DNA of 64,000 bases from Sulfurospirillum sp001602955 (GTDB lineage Bacteria; Campylobacterota; Campylobacteria; Campylobacterales; Sulfurospirillaceae), in assembly GCA_001602955.1 (NCBI GenBank), contig LVAC01000006.1, positions 62,001-126,000 on the forward strand, written 5' to 3'. This document shows, piece by piece, positions 35,237 to 43,516 of the stretch. Numbering within the stretch: the first letter of the stretch is position 1; the number at the start of each line of letters is the position of its first letter. A program made the translations under genes and the position numbers. The notes under the pieces are model-generated. The model made no database searches. It saw only the letters and a list, made by a program, of their open reading frames with translations, and had not been told where the DNA came from.

Positions 35237-35884
35237 TTAATCCTTATACGCAAGATAGCCGAGCACGCTTTGCCCCGCTTTAACCGTGTCGTTTAGAACC
35301 ACCTTGATACGCGCGTCTAAACTAACCAACACGGCAATTTCCCCGTCCTTGAGGAAACCCATACGTTCCGTTGCTTTAAAAGAGCCGTCTTTACGGTAAA
35401 ATGCAACCGGAATTCCCCAAGAACCGATAGAACAGACCATATACAGTTGGTCATTTCGCGCCTGACATGTCATGATACTTCGCTCGCCTAAAGCAGACGA
35501 CAATGCATGCGAAGGCGGCATAAAAAGACCGAATCGATGTGTCGTCGCAACGACGTTCATCGCAAGAGGAGCACGAATCAATCCCACGTCAAAAAATGAT
35601 TTTCGAATCACGATTCGCAACATCTCTTGATTGTTTTCAAGCGTCGTTTTAGCAATCGACGTTACTCTTCCGTCAATCGGTGAAATCAAAGCACGCACAT
35701 CGTCTTCGTCTGCAAGCCGCTCGGGATTGCGATAGGAAAAAAGCGTCCATGCGAAAAGCAGGAAAAACAACCACGTCAGCCACGAAAGCGCATACGAAAG
35801 AAGCAACAACATTCCCGTTAAAACGAGACGGTTCCATCCCTCTTTGGCGATCGGTTGCGTCGTCGTATGCAAAACGTTACGCAT
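35237..35884 (-). CDS. Phosphatidylserine decarboxylase-related protein, processing motif not seen
   Basis: A 215-residue protein with two N-terminal hydrophobic helices (about 18-45) and a Psd-like domain (SPIDGRVTSI, FDVGLIRAPLAMNV). Psd enzymes turn phosphatidylserine into phosphatidylethanolamine using a pyruvoyl group made by self-cleavage at an LGS-T or GS site near the C-terminus. Here the aligned stretch reads MGFLKDGEIAVLVSL, with no Gly-Ser at that place; a GSWG about 30 residues earlier is the only such pair. It lies between ftsH and pssA. It may be an enzyme with unusual processing or a related protein without decarboxylase activity. Confidence 0.75.
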   Translation of the reverse strand: MRNVLHTTTQPIAKEGWNRLVLTGMLLLLSYALSWLTWLFFLLFAWTLFSYRNPERLADEDDVRALISPIDGRVTSIAKTTLENNQEMLRIVIRKSFFDVGLIRAPLAMNVVATTHRFGLFMPPSHALSSALGERSIMTCQARNDQLYMVCSIGSWGIPVAFYRKDGSFKATERMGFLKDGEIAVLVSLDARIKVVLNDTVKAGQSVLGYLAYKD

Positions 35885-37838
35885 GGCTTGTCGGTTGTTC
35901 GTTCAACGGTTTTTCGTGAACGGATTTAGTGTGTTTGAGTTTTGAAGGCATGCCGTTTTCTTCTTCAAACGAAGCGATGACTTCGCGCAACTGATCTCCG
36001 TCAATCGTCTCAAATTCGTTTAATTTCGCAACGATACGTTCGATGCATTCTCGATACTCTTCCAAACGGACTTTAACGACTTCGTAACGCTCTTGCAAGG
36101 TTTTTTTAATGTGCTCGTCAAGTTTTTCCGCCATCTTATCACTGTAGTCTTTGACCGTTCCGCCGTTTAAAAATGTATTACGTTGTTTTTCAAGAACCAT
36201 CAAACCGGCAACATCACTCATACCGTAAATACTCACCATCGCCTTAATAATATCGGTTGCTCGTTCCAAATCGTTACCGGCACCCGTCGAAATTTCGCCC
36301 AAAAAGACCTCTTCCGCCGCACGACCGCCCAAAAGAACGTCGACTTCCGCCATTAACTCGTGTTTTTGCATCAAAAATTTATTTTCTTCGGGAGTGTTAA
36401 GCGTATATCCAAGGGCTGCAAGTCCTCTTGGAATAATCGATACTTTCGAAACGCGTTTTGCACCTTCCGTCGTCTCCGCAAGAAGCGCATGTCCACTTTC
36501 ATGGTATGCTACGATACGTTTTTCTTCCGGATTGATACGGCGACTTTTTTTCTCAAGCCCCGCAATCGCACGCTCTACCGCTTCGACAAGGTCTTGTTGT
36601 TCGACGTACGTTTTATTCTTACGTCCCGCAAGAAGTGCTGCTTCGTTAATAATATTGGCCAAGTCCGCACCCGCAAGACCCGCCGTTAAGCGTGCAATTT
36701 CTTCAAGATTAATATCTTTTCCTAATTTAATATCGACGACATGAACCTTTAAAATATCTTTACGACCTTGAAAATCGGGCTTATCGACTAAAACCTGTCG
36801 ATCGAAACGTCCCGGTCGCAAGAGTGCGGCATCCAAGACTTCGGGTCTATTCGTTGCCGCCAAAACAATCACGGGCGATTTATCCGAACTAAATCCGTCC
36901 ATTTCCGCTAAAAGCTGATTGAGCGTTTGTTCTCTTTCATCGTTACCGCCCATCATACCGCTAGCAGCCCTGCTCTTACCGATCGCATCGATTTCGTCGA
37001 TGAATACGATAGCAGGTGCTTCTTTTTTAGCGTTTTCAAACAAATCGCGTACGCGACTCGCACCAACACCCACGAACATTTCGATAAAGCTTGAACCCGA
37101 AACCGAGAAAAACGGCACGCTTGCTTCTCCTGCAACCGCTTTGGCAAGCAAGGTTTTACCCGTACCCGGAGGGCCTACTAACAGTACGCCTTTAGGAATT
37201 TTAGCTCCTAAGTTCATATAACGATCGGGGTATTTTAAAAAGTCGACGATCTCTTTGACCTCTTCTTTAGCTTCTTCGACACCGGCGACGTCTTCAAATT
37301 TGACTTTCGGTTTTTCGGAATTGACGAGCTTTTTACTGCTCCCCATGCCTAAAATCCCTCCGCCCATATTTTTTTGCATACGATTGGCTAGGAACATCCA
37401 AATACCGAAAAAGACAAATACGGGTAAAACCCATGAGAAGAGAATCTCGGTAAAGATATTGGATTCGTTATAACCGCCGTAACTAACTTTTTTCTCATCC
37501 ATTAACGGAATCAACGTACTGTCTTCACCGACTTTTTTAACAACGTATACGGTTTTTTGCGCACCTTCGTTGGAAAAAGCTTTAATCGTCGTTTGTCCGA
37601 TCGCTACATAGCTGATTTGGCTGTTGCGGATCAACTCTTTAAGTTCGTAATAACTGATGGTACGCGTTGCACTGTTTTGAACGTTGAAATTAGCCGCCAT
37701 ACCGTTATCGCTCGTACCGCCGGTAAAATTTTTAAAAAGTAAAATAACGATTATGGAAAAAATCGCAAACATTAAGAGAGGATTTTGGTTGAAAAAGTTA
37801 TTTTTTTTATCGTTTTTATTGTCTGGGTTGGGATTCAT
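35877..37838 (-). CDS. ftsH: ATP-dependent zinc metalloprotease FtsH
   Basis: Membrane-bound AAA+ protease that degrades misfolded membrane proteins and regulatory substrates. The 653-residue protein has two membrane helices (about 22-38 and 133-152), Walker A GPPGTGKT (about 219-226), Walker B IVFIDEID, arginine-finger SRH-type RPGRFDRQ, and the zinc site HESGH (about 440-445). Length is standard. The ATG directly follows the prmA stop (TAGATG), and it overlaps the psd-like gene by 8 bases. Confidence 0.97.
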   Translation of the reverse strand: MNPNPDNKNDKKNNFFNQNPLLMFAIFSIIVILLFKNFTGGTSDNGMAANFNVQNSATRTISYYELKELIRNSQISYVAIGQTTIKAFSNEGAQKTVYVVKKVGEDSTLIPLMDEKKVSYGGYNESNIFTEILFSWVLPVFVFFGIWMFLANRMQKNMGGGILGMGSSKKLVNSEKPKVKFEDVAGVEEAKEEVKEIVDFLKYPDRYMNLGAKIPKGVLLVGPPGTGKTLLAKAVAGEASVPFFSVSGSSFIEMFVGVGASRVRDLFENAKKEAPAIVFIDEIDAIGKSRAASGMMGGNDEREQTLNQLLAEMDGFSSDKSPVIVLAATNRPEVLDAALLRPGRFDRQVLVDKPDFQGRKDILKVHVVDIKLGKDINLEEIARLTAGLAGADLANIINEAALLAGRKNKTYVEQQDLVEAVERAIAGLEKKSRRINPEEKRIVAYHESGHALLAETTEGAKRVSKVSIIPRGLAALGYTLNTPEENKFLMQKHELMAEVDVLLGGRAAEEVFLGEISTGAGNDLERATDIIKAMVSIYGMSDVAGLMVLEKQRNTFLNGGTVKDYSDKMAEKLDEHIKKTLQERYEVVKVRLEEYRECIERIVAKLNEFETIDGDQLREVIASFEEENGMPSKLKHTKSVHEKPLNEQPTSHA

Positions 37839-38666
37839 CTATTTCCTTTGTAAAACGAGCGTAAACCACTCGTCTTTTTGGTACTTTTCGACAAGGTTCA
37901 TTGTCGTAAATTTATGCTCGACCTTATCGATATATTTATCTAAAATGCCAGAAAGTATCAAAAGACCGTTTTCGTTGACCGCACTTTGTAAGTCGGAAGC
38001 CAACATGATTAACACATCGGCGATAATATTGGCAACGACGATATCGTATTCGCGTTCTCTTTTTTGTACCGACCCCGTCCATATCGTTTGAAACGTCGCA
38101 TGATTGCGTTGAAAATTTTCACTCGCCGAAAGCGTCGCTTGCTCATCGGTGTCGCACAAATCGACTTTAGCGCCTAATTTAGAAGCCGCTATCGCTAAAA
38201 TCCCGCTCCCGCATCCGACGTCAAGCAAAGTCATATTCGGTTGGACATAGCGTTGTAAAAGCAACAAACATCCGTAGGTCGTCTCATGGTGTCCCGATCC
38301 GAATGCCAACGCCGGATCGATCACGACATTGATTTTGTTCGGATCGTCTTGAACCCAGCTGGGATGAATGTATAAATTTTCGACGTAAAGCGGCTGAACG
38401 GAATTACGATACTGAGCGATCCAATCTTCATTCTCGCAAACCGACAAGGTGCTTTCAAGCGTTATAGAACGATCTAAGGCGAGAGAGAGTTGTTGGGCAA
38501 AAGTTTCCATACCGAAGCGAATCGTTTCAAGGTCTTCTTCGCTACGCAAAATCATCGTGCCGTCTTTTTCTTCAATGGCCTCATCGCTGAGGCTCATCAG
38601 ACAATCCATAAAAAGAGAATATTCGCTACTAGGGGTTAAGGACAATTCGTTATAGGTTTGTTTCAT
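37839..38666 (-). CDS. prmA: Ribosomal protein L11 methyltransferase
   Basis: SAM-dependent enzyme that methylates ribosomal protein L11. The 275-residue protein has the family's substrate and Rossmann parts, with DPALAFGSGHHETT and LLDVGCGSGILAIAASKLGA as SAM-binding motifs and VVANIIADVL (NPPF-like position reads NIIA, normal for PrmA). It lies 5 bases after cheY and directly before ftsH, the order I recall in C. jejuni. Confidence 0.93.
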   Translation of the reverse strand: MKQTYNELSLTPSSEYSLFMDCLMSLSDEAIEEKDGTMILRSEEDLETIRFGMETFAQQLSLALDRSITLESTLSVCENEDWIAQYRNSVQPLYVENLYIHPSWVQDDPNKINVVIDPALAFGSGHHETTYGCLLLLQRYVQPNMTLLDVGCGSGILAIAASKLGAKVDLCDTDEQATLSASENFQRNHATFQTIWTGSVQKREREYDIVVANIIADVLIMLASDLQSAVNENGLLILSGILDKYIDKVEHKFTTMNLVEKYQKDEWFTLVLQRK

Positions 38667-38671
38667 TCAGA

Positions 38672-39037
38672 TTAACCTAAAACATCCTCGAGTTTTTCTT
38701 TTAAGACTTGGGGCGTAAACGGTTTGACGATATAGTTATTGACTCCGGCTTTCAGTGCGGTAATGACTTCGGCTTTACCGCCTTCGGTCGTGACCATGAT
38801 GATCGGCATATTTTCGTATTTTTTTTCGGCACGCACTTTGCGTACGAGATCAAGTCCGTTCATCTCGGGCATATTCCAATCGGTAATCAAAACGTTTACA
38901 TCCGGAGTTCTTTCCAAAATTTGCCAGGCTTCTACGCCGTGTTCTGCTTCTAACACGTCATCAAACCCCAATCTCTGTAAAGTGTTTTTTATAATACGGC
39001 GCATTGTCGAGCTATCGTCTACTACAAGCAGCTTCAA
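38672..39037 (-). CDS. cheY: Chemotaxis response regulator CheY
   Basis: Single-domain response regulator that carries the phosphorelay signal to the flagellar motor. From the TTG at 39037 the 121-residue protein begins MKLLVVDDSSTMRR, as in C. jejuni CheY. Acidic pair D7-D8, phosphoacceptor D53 (TDWNMPEMNG), T83 and K105 (VKPF) are all present. The longer GTG start (39043) lies directly on the AAAGGAG, too close to be used; TTG is 6 bases from it. It heads the prmA-ftsH-psd-like-pssA run. Confidence 0.93.
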   Translation of the reverse strand: MKLLVVDDSSTMRRIIKNTLQRLGFDDVLEAEHGVEAWQILERTPDVNVLITDWNMPEMNGLDLVRKVRAEKKYENMPIIMVTTEGGKAEVITALKAGVNNYIVKPFTPQVLKEKLEDVLG

Positions 39038-39070
39038 TGTCACTCCTTTAACTTTAAGGTTTAGTCTTCC

Positions 39071-39076
39071 ATTCTA
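39071..39076 (-). promoter_or_regulatory. Possible -10 box (TAGAAT) before cheY
   Basis: Minus-strand TAGAAT in TTCGTTAGAATGG, 33 bases before the cheY start, in the only gap between hisA and cheY. Confidence 0.4.
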
Positions 39077-39112
39077 ACGAACTTTAGTTTGAACTTAGTT
39101 TAAAGCACTCTT

Positions 39113-39826
39113 TTAAGAGCAACGGGCAAAGGCTTCGCGTAAGTCCAACGTACCCTCGTAAAACGCTTTTCCGACGATAACGCCAGCGACTTTACGCGAG
39201 TGTTTTAGTAAAACTATATCGTCCAAATTTTTAACGCCTCCACTGGCAATCGTATCGATCCCCGAAGCTTCCGCGATGGAGAGCGTAAACTCCGCATTCA
39301 CGCCGCTTAACATGCCGTCTCTCCCGACGTCGGTACAAATAATTGCCTCCACGCCGGCATTCGCAAACTCTTTGGCTAAATCCGTCGCCAACATCGTCGA
39401 TTTTTCCGCCCAACCTTCCACTGCGATAAAACCGTCGATCGCATCGATACCGACGACAATACGGTACTTTCGACACATCTCTTTCACGAAAGCGGGATTT
39501 TTAAGTGCAACGGAGCCCAAAATAACCCGATCGATTCCAAGATCGGCATAGCGTCGAATCGTCTCTTCGTCGCGAATCCCTCCGCCCAGTTCCAATTTGA
39601 GGTTGCATTTCTTACGAATTTTTTGAATTTGCTCCATATTGCACGGTTCACCCGCAAACGCACCGTTTAAATCGACCAAGTGAACCCATTTTGAGCCCAT
39701 TTCTTCAAACGTTTTTGCCACTTCCCACGGTTCGTTCGAATAGACCGTAGCACTTTGCATCAGTCCCTTTGTCAAGCGCACCGCCTTGCCGTCTTTCAAA
39801 TCAATCGCCGGTAAAATTTCCATCAT
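39113..39826 (-). CDS. hisA: Phosphoribosyl-ProFAR isomerase HisA
   Basis: Fourth step of histidine synthesis: isomerises ProFAR to PRFAR. The 237-residue TIM barrel begins EILPAIDLKDGKAVRL with the catalytic Asp in AIDLK, and has the second Asp in CTDVGRDGML. It overlaps hisH by 4 bases. It is the last gene of the wecA-pglB-pglG-hisH-hisA run. hisF, the partner subunit of HisH, is not in the window. Confidence 0.95.
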   Translation of the reverse strand: MMEILPAIDLKDGKAVRLTKGLMQSATVYSNEPWEVAKTFEEMGSKWVHLVDLNGAFAGEPCNMEQIQKIRKKCNLKLELGGGIRDEETIRRYADLGIDRVILGSVALKNPAFVKEMCRKYRIVVGIDAIDGFIAVEGWAEKSTMLATDLAKEFANAGVEAIICTDVGRDGMLSGVNAEFTLSIAEASGIDTIASGGVKNLDDIVLLKHSRKVAGVIVGKAFYEGTLDLREAFARCS

Positions 39827-40434
39827 AACTCCACAAAATTCTTTAAAATAGCCAAACCGTTTTCGTGCGACTTTTCAGGGTGCGGCTGAAACCCGTAGAT
39901 ATTTTCTTTTTGAACCGCACTCGCAAACGCATAGCCGTACGTCGTTTTTCCAATTTGATATTTTTCGTCGCACTGCACATGAAAGCTGTGTACGAAGTAG
40001 AGGTAAAAGCGAGGTGCCATCCCCTTAAAAAGCGGCGTATCTCGCACCACTTCAAGCTCGTTCCAACCCATATGCGGTACTTTAAGATGTTGAGAAAAAC
40101 GCGTCGTGTCAAATTTAACGACTTCCCCTTCTATGAGTCCTAGTCCTTGCGTTTTCCCAAATTCCGTGCTGGCTTCAAACAACAGTTGCATCCCCAAACA
40201 GATACCTAAAAGAGGCTTTTTCGTTGCGGCAAATGCCTTAACGGCTTCATCCATCTCGCGCTCTTTTAAACACGCCATCGCATCTTTAAAGGCACCCACG
40301 CCCGGAAGAATAATCTTATCGTAACGTTCTACATGTAAAGCGTCTTTGACAATTTCAATACGCGTACCGAGCTTCTCAAACGCGTTAGTAACGCTTCGAA
40401 GATTGCCCATATTGTAATCGATTAAACCTATCAT
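39823..40434 (-). CDS. hisH: Imidazole glycerol phosphate synthase, glutaminase subunit HisH
   Basis: Glutamine amidotransferase that feeds ammonia to HisF. The 203-residue class I amidotransferase has the nucleophile C79 in LLGICLGMQLLF and the His-Glu pair in GFQPHPEKSHENG near the C-terminus, as well as PGVGAFKDAM, the HisH oxyanion-strand region. It overlaps both neighbours by 4 bases. HisF must be encoded elsewhere. Confidence 0.95.
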   Translation of the reverse strand: MIGLIDYNMGNLRSVTNAFEKLGTRIEIVKDALHVERYDKIILPGVGAFKDAMACLKEREMDEAVKAFAATKKPLLGICLGMQLLFEASTEFGKTQGLGLIEGEVVKFDTTRFSQHLKVPHMGWNELEVVRDTPLFKGMAPRFYLYFVHSFHVQCDEKYQIGKTTYGYAFASAVQKENIYGFQPHPEKSHENGLAILKNFVEL

Positions 40435-41336
40435 AATTCTCTCTTTTGATTCACGGATTTCACGTAAAACGCCAAACCAAACAGTAAAAACGTCACGCCT
40501 CCGATGAGATACACCGCATTCACGATATGCGACGCGTCGATAATCGCAAATTTAAACACCAACATCAACGCCTCGATCGCCAACGCGATAATAATCGAGC
40601 CTAAAAAACGCACCATCGTTTTATGCATTCCGGAGGTATCGTCTTTTTCGTTACGCCCTAAAACTTCCTCTTCAAAAATGGTTTTCACCAGATCGAAAAT
40701 CGCCAAAGAGAGCGTAATCAAAATGGTCGATTCGAACATCGCTTTAATATCCAAAAGCTCGAAGGCAAGTCCGTGCATAAACAAACTTCGCATACCGTTA
40801 AAAAGCAGTAAAAGCGCAATTGCCAGCAAAGAGATTGAAAAAAGCGTATAGATCAATTTCGACGTTTTGCCGAACCCCGACTGCAACGATGAAGGGTGGG
40901 CAATTTTTAAGATATGCTCTAAAGAGACGTCGATACATGCGATAAAACGTAACGCTCCTTGTTCATCGTAAATCGGATACGACGCTGTGACGGTTAAGTC
41001 GTTCGTTAACGTCGAGGGGTAAGGATCGCTTAAAACGCATCGTTTTTCACGTACCGCACGGTAATAATAGGATTTACCGCTACGATTTTGTCCGAGCCCG
41101 CCTTTTTTATGCGGATCGTCGGTGATATTGTTAATGACTTGTTCGCCTTTATAATCCAACAGGTACAAAGCTTCAAAATCGTCGACTTCATGCACGATTT
41201 TATCTAAGCTCGCGGTAATCACGTCCAGATTGGGTTCTGGCATGCGATTGGGTATATTACGCGTAAAAAGATAGCACAAATAGGCTCTTGCCCGCGTTCT
41301 CACTTCGGAGAACTGCTGTATTTCTCGAATGACCAT
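40431..41336 (-). CDS. pglG: PglG-like membrane protein with PDC (Cache) sensor domain
   Basis: A 301-residue protein with an extracytoplasmic PDC/Cache-like sensor region (about residues 25-160, with DYKGEQVINNI and SDPYPSTLTNDLTVTASYPIYDEQG) followed by three or four membrane helices (about 175-298). It has no kinase, GGDEF or methyl-accepting domain. In C. jejuni the pgl locus starts after cheY with pglG, which encodes a protein of this size and make-up whose role in glycosylation is unknown. The assignment rests on position next to pglB and on architecture. ATG at 41336 is taken; a GTG one codon upstream is possible. Confidence 0.65.
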   Translation of the reverse strand: MVIREIQQFSEVRTRARAYLCYLFTRNIPNRMPEPNLDVITASLDKIVHEVDDFEALYLLDYKGEQVINNITDDPHKKGGLGQNRSGKSYYYRAVREKRCVLSDPYPSTLTNDLTVTASYPIYDEQGALRFIACIDVSLEHILKIAHPSSLQSGFGKTSKLIYTLFSISLLAIALLLLFNGMRSLFMHGLAFELLDIKAMFESTILITLSLAIFDLVKTIFEEEVLGRNEKDDTSGMHKTMVRFLGSIIIALAIEALMLVFKFAIIDASHIVNAVYLIGGVTFLLFGLAFYVKSVNQKREL

Positions 41337-41368
41337 CACATCTACCTTTTTATTTTTCGTAATTGTAA

Positions 41369-43516
41369 CTAAATTTTCAAACGGTATATTTTAGCATACG
41401 GTTCTAAACTAATCGGCTCAAAAAACCGCCCGTCCGCATTTTCCAAAACAAAAAGTTGTATGTAGGTCGATTCGAACATGGCGTTATCGACGATTAAGAA
41501 GGTATTATACGTCTGCATGTAGATCACGTTGAGTTCTCCGTTTGGATGAAGCGATTGTTGTTGTTTCACAAAGGTTCCGCGTTCGTCGTATCCCGTTTGA
41601 ATGAAGGTGCGAACGCCAACTTCGTTACTACCGATTTTCAATGCTCCTTTTTCTTTATCCAAAGCGATACCGTTTCCGAGTTGAAGTAACTTAACACCGT
41701 CTTGAAAACGACTGGTTTCATAGAAAAAAGGGTGGCGAACCGTTTTGCCGCTCATAATATCCAAGTTGCTAAATTGTGCGACGGTCGGGAAAATACTGAG
41801 CATGCGAAACGGTAAATAAAAGTAGATTTCACGCGTTTTTTGGGGTAAGTTCAAAGGCGTTTGCAAAGCATCTAAAAAATCATTTGCATTGTTAAAACCG
41901 TAATCCAAACTCATTTGGGCGGTATTGTTGATGATCTTTTTTGGCTGCTCTTTCGTTTTCGTTTCATTTTCTTCGGCCGTTACAAAGGCTTTTTCGGTGT
42001 ATTCGACTTCCAAGCGGGCAAGTCGTGCCGCGCTTTCTTGCGTATTCGTGAGCATAAAACTAACGGGAAAATTCACGTCGCCACCGTGTTTTCCGCCATC
42101 GATCAACGTCTTCGTATCGGCATAGTAGCGTAACGGATACCCGTAATCCCACCATGTCACGATATAATCTTCTCTACCGACGTTATTTCGCAATGATGCG
42201 AGCTGTTCAACTTCGGTTTTATTCAAAACGGTCGGAACTCTATATTCGATAATATGTGCGACATTGGGATATAAAACGGCTAAGCTTGCCGTCACGACAA
42301 AGCCCGATTTGAGAATCCGCCCCAATGTTTCATTGACGAAAAATCCCGTAATAGAGCTACTAAGTATAAAAAGGAGATAGGCAACACCCAACGCGCAAAC
42401 GGGTACGGCATAAATCGTAAAGCGTAGTCCGCCCCAAAGAGCTAAAAAGCCGAGTCCCATGAGCGGCAATCCCAACAACATCGCTTTGTAACGTCTTACC
42501 AATAACGCATAACCGACTATCGAAGCGGCAAACGTGATCGTATGTCCGCTGATTCGCTCCGCAAAAACCGAAAAAGGAATATCGCCGGCTTCTCGGATCG
42601 TTTGGTTAACTGAGAAGAAATGAAGTTCGAGCCCTTGCTGGCTTACGTCGATCGCATCTTTAAAAACATAACTTTTTAATTGCGCCCAAATCGGAGAGAA
42701 ACCTCCCGTTGCAAAAAAAAGAATACTACCGATCGCTAAAATATACCACACGTATGAAGCAAGTTTTTTTTGTTTGAAGAGGGCATAAAGCACGCTTACA
42801 CCGATCAAACGTGCAAATATCGGCAAACCCATCATCGCAAAAAGCATCATTGCGATTAACTTAATCGGGAAAGACTCTTTACGCTCAAACACCAAAGCAT
42901 AAACTAAGATCAGCCCCAAATATGCAAATTCTAACGAATAGCTTTGCGGATACCACCATCGATACGCAATAATTTCTACTGCCGTTATCAGAAGATATTT
43001 ATCTTCTTTCGTGCGTAATGCCAAAATCAACGACCACAAAAGAAGTGTCGGGAAAACAATATTGAGCATGTCGGTATCGTAATACCCGATCATCGTTCGA
43101 TTGTAATAACTTACCGCGATCGACGCCAATAACGATGCAAGGAAACCGACCTCGATCATACCGAGGTTATACGCGATCAGCATCATCGGAAAAACAATCA
43201 GCGATCCCAAAACGGCCGGCATATAAAAAATAAGCGTTTCAAACGAAACCGGTACTATTTTCGCAAGCAGAAACGTCAATTGAGCAGGGGCTTGATCTAT
43301 GGGAGAGCCGTCAAACTTTTGATGTGTCCCCGCAAGCAAATCTCGCGCACCTTCCGCCCAATAATAACCGTCGTTGGTGTTAATCATAAACGTATCGGCA
43401 TAGTGAAAACTCTCAAAATTGCTAAACTGATACACCCAAATCAAACGAATCGCAATGCTAAACGCAAAAGCAATCAAACAATATAATGCAACGTAACTTT
43501 TGTGACGTAAATCCAT
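41369..43516 (-). CDS. pglB: PglB-type oligosaccharyltransferase (bacterial STT3)
   Basis: Transfers a lipid-linked glycan to asparagine in D/E-x-N-x-S/T sequons in the periplasm. The 715-residue protein has about 13 membrane helices and a C-terminal periplasmic domain. Catalytic and binding motifs are intact: TNDGYYWAEG in the first external loop (around residue 50), TIRE (TIXE, about 305-308), WWDYGYP (about 454-460) and RMLSIFP (the MxxI sequon-binding motif). Length matches C. jejuni PglB. The ATG overlaps the wecA-like stop by one base (TGATG), which shows the correct start and couples the two genes. Confidence 0.94.
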   Translation of the reverse strand: MDLRHKSYVALYCLIAFAFSIAIRLIWVYQFSNFESFHYADTFMINTNDGYYWAEGARDLLAGTHQKFDGSPIDQAPAQLTFLLAKIVPVSFETLIFYMPAVLGSLIVFPMMLIAYNLGMIEVGFLASLLASIAVSYYNRTMIGYYDTDMLNIVFPTLLLWSLILALRTKEDKYLLITAVEIIAYRWWYPQSYSLEFAYLGLILVYALVFERKESFPIKLIAMMLFAMMGLPIFARLIGVSVLYALFKQKKLASYVWYILAIGSILFFATGGFSPIWAQLKSYVFKDAIDVSQQGLELHFFSVNQTIREAGDIPFSVFAERISGHTITFAASIVGYALLVRRYKAMLLGLPLMGLGFLALWGGLRFTIYAVPVCALGVAYLLFILSSSITGFFVNETLGRILKSGFVVTASLAVLYPNVAHIIEYRVPTVLNKTEVEQLASLRNNVGREDYIVTWWDYGYPLRYYADTKTLIDGGKHGGDVNFPVSFMLTNTQESAARLARLEVEYTEKAFVTAEENETKTKEQPKKIINNTAQMSLDYGFNNANDFLDALQTPLNLPQKTREIYFYLPFRMLSIFPTVAQFSNLDIMSGKTVRHPFFYETSRFQDGVKLLQLGNGIALDKEKGALKIGSNEVGVRTFIQTGYDERGTFVKQQQSLHPNGELNVIYMQTYNTFLIVDNAMFESTYIQLFVLENADGRFFEPISLEPYAKIYRLKI

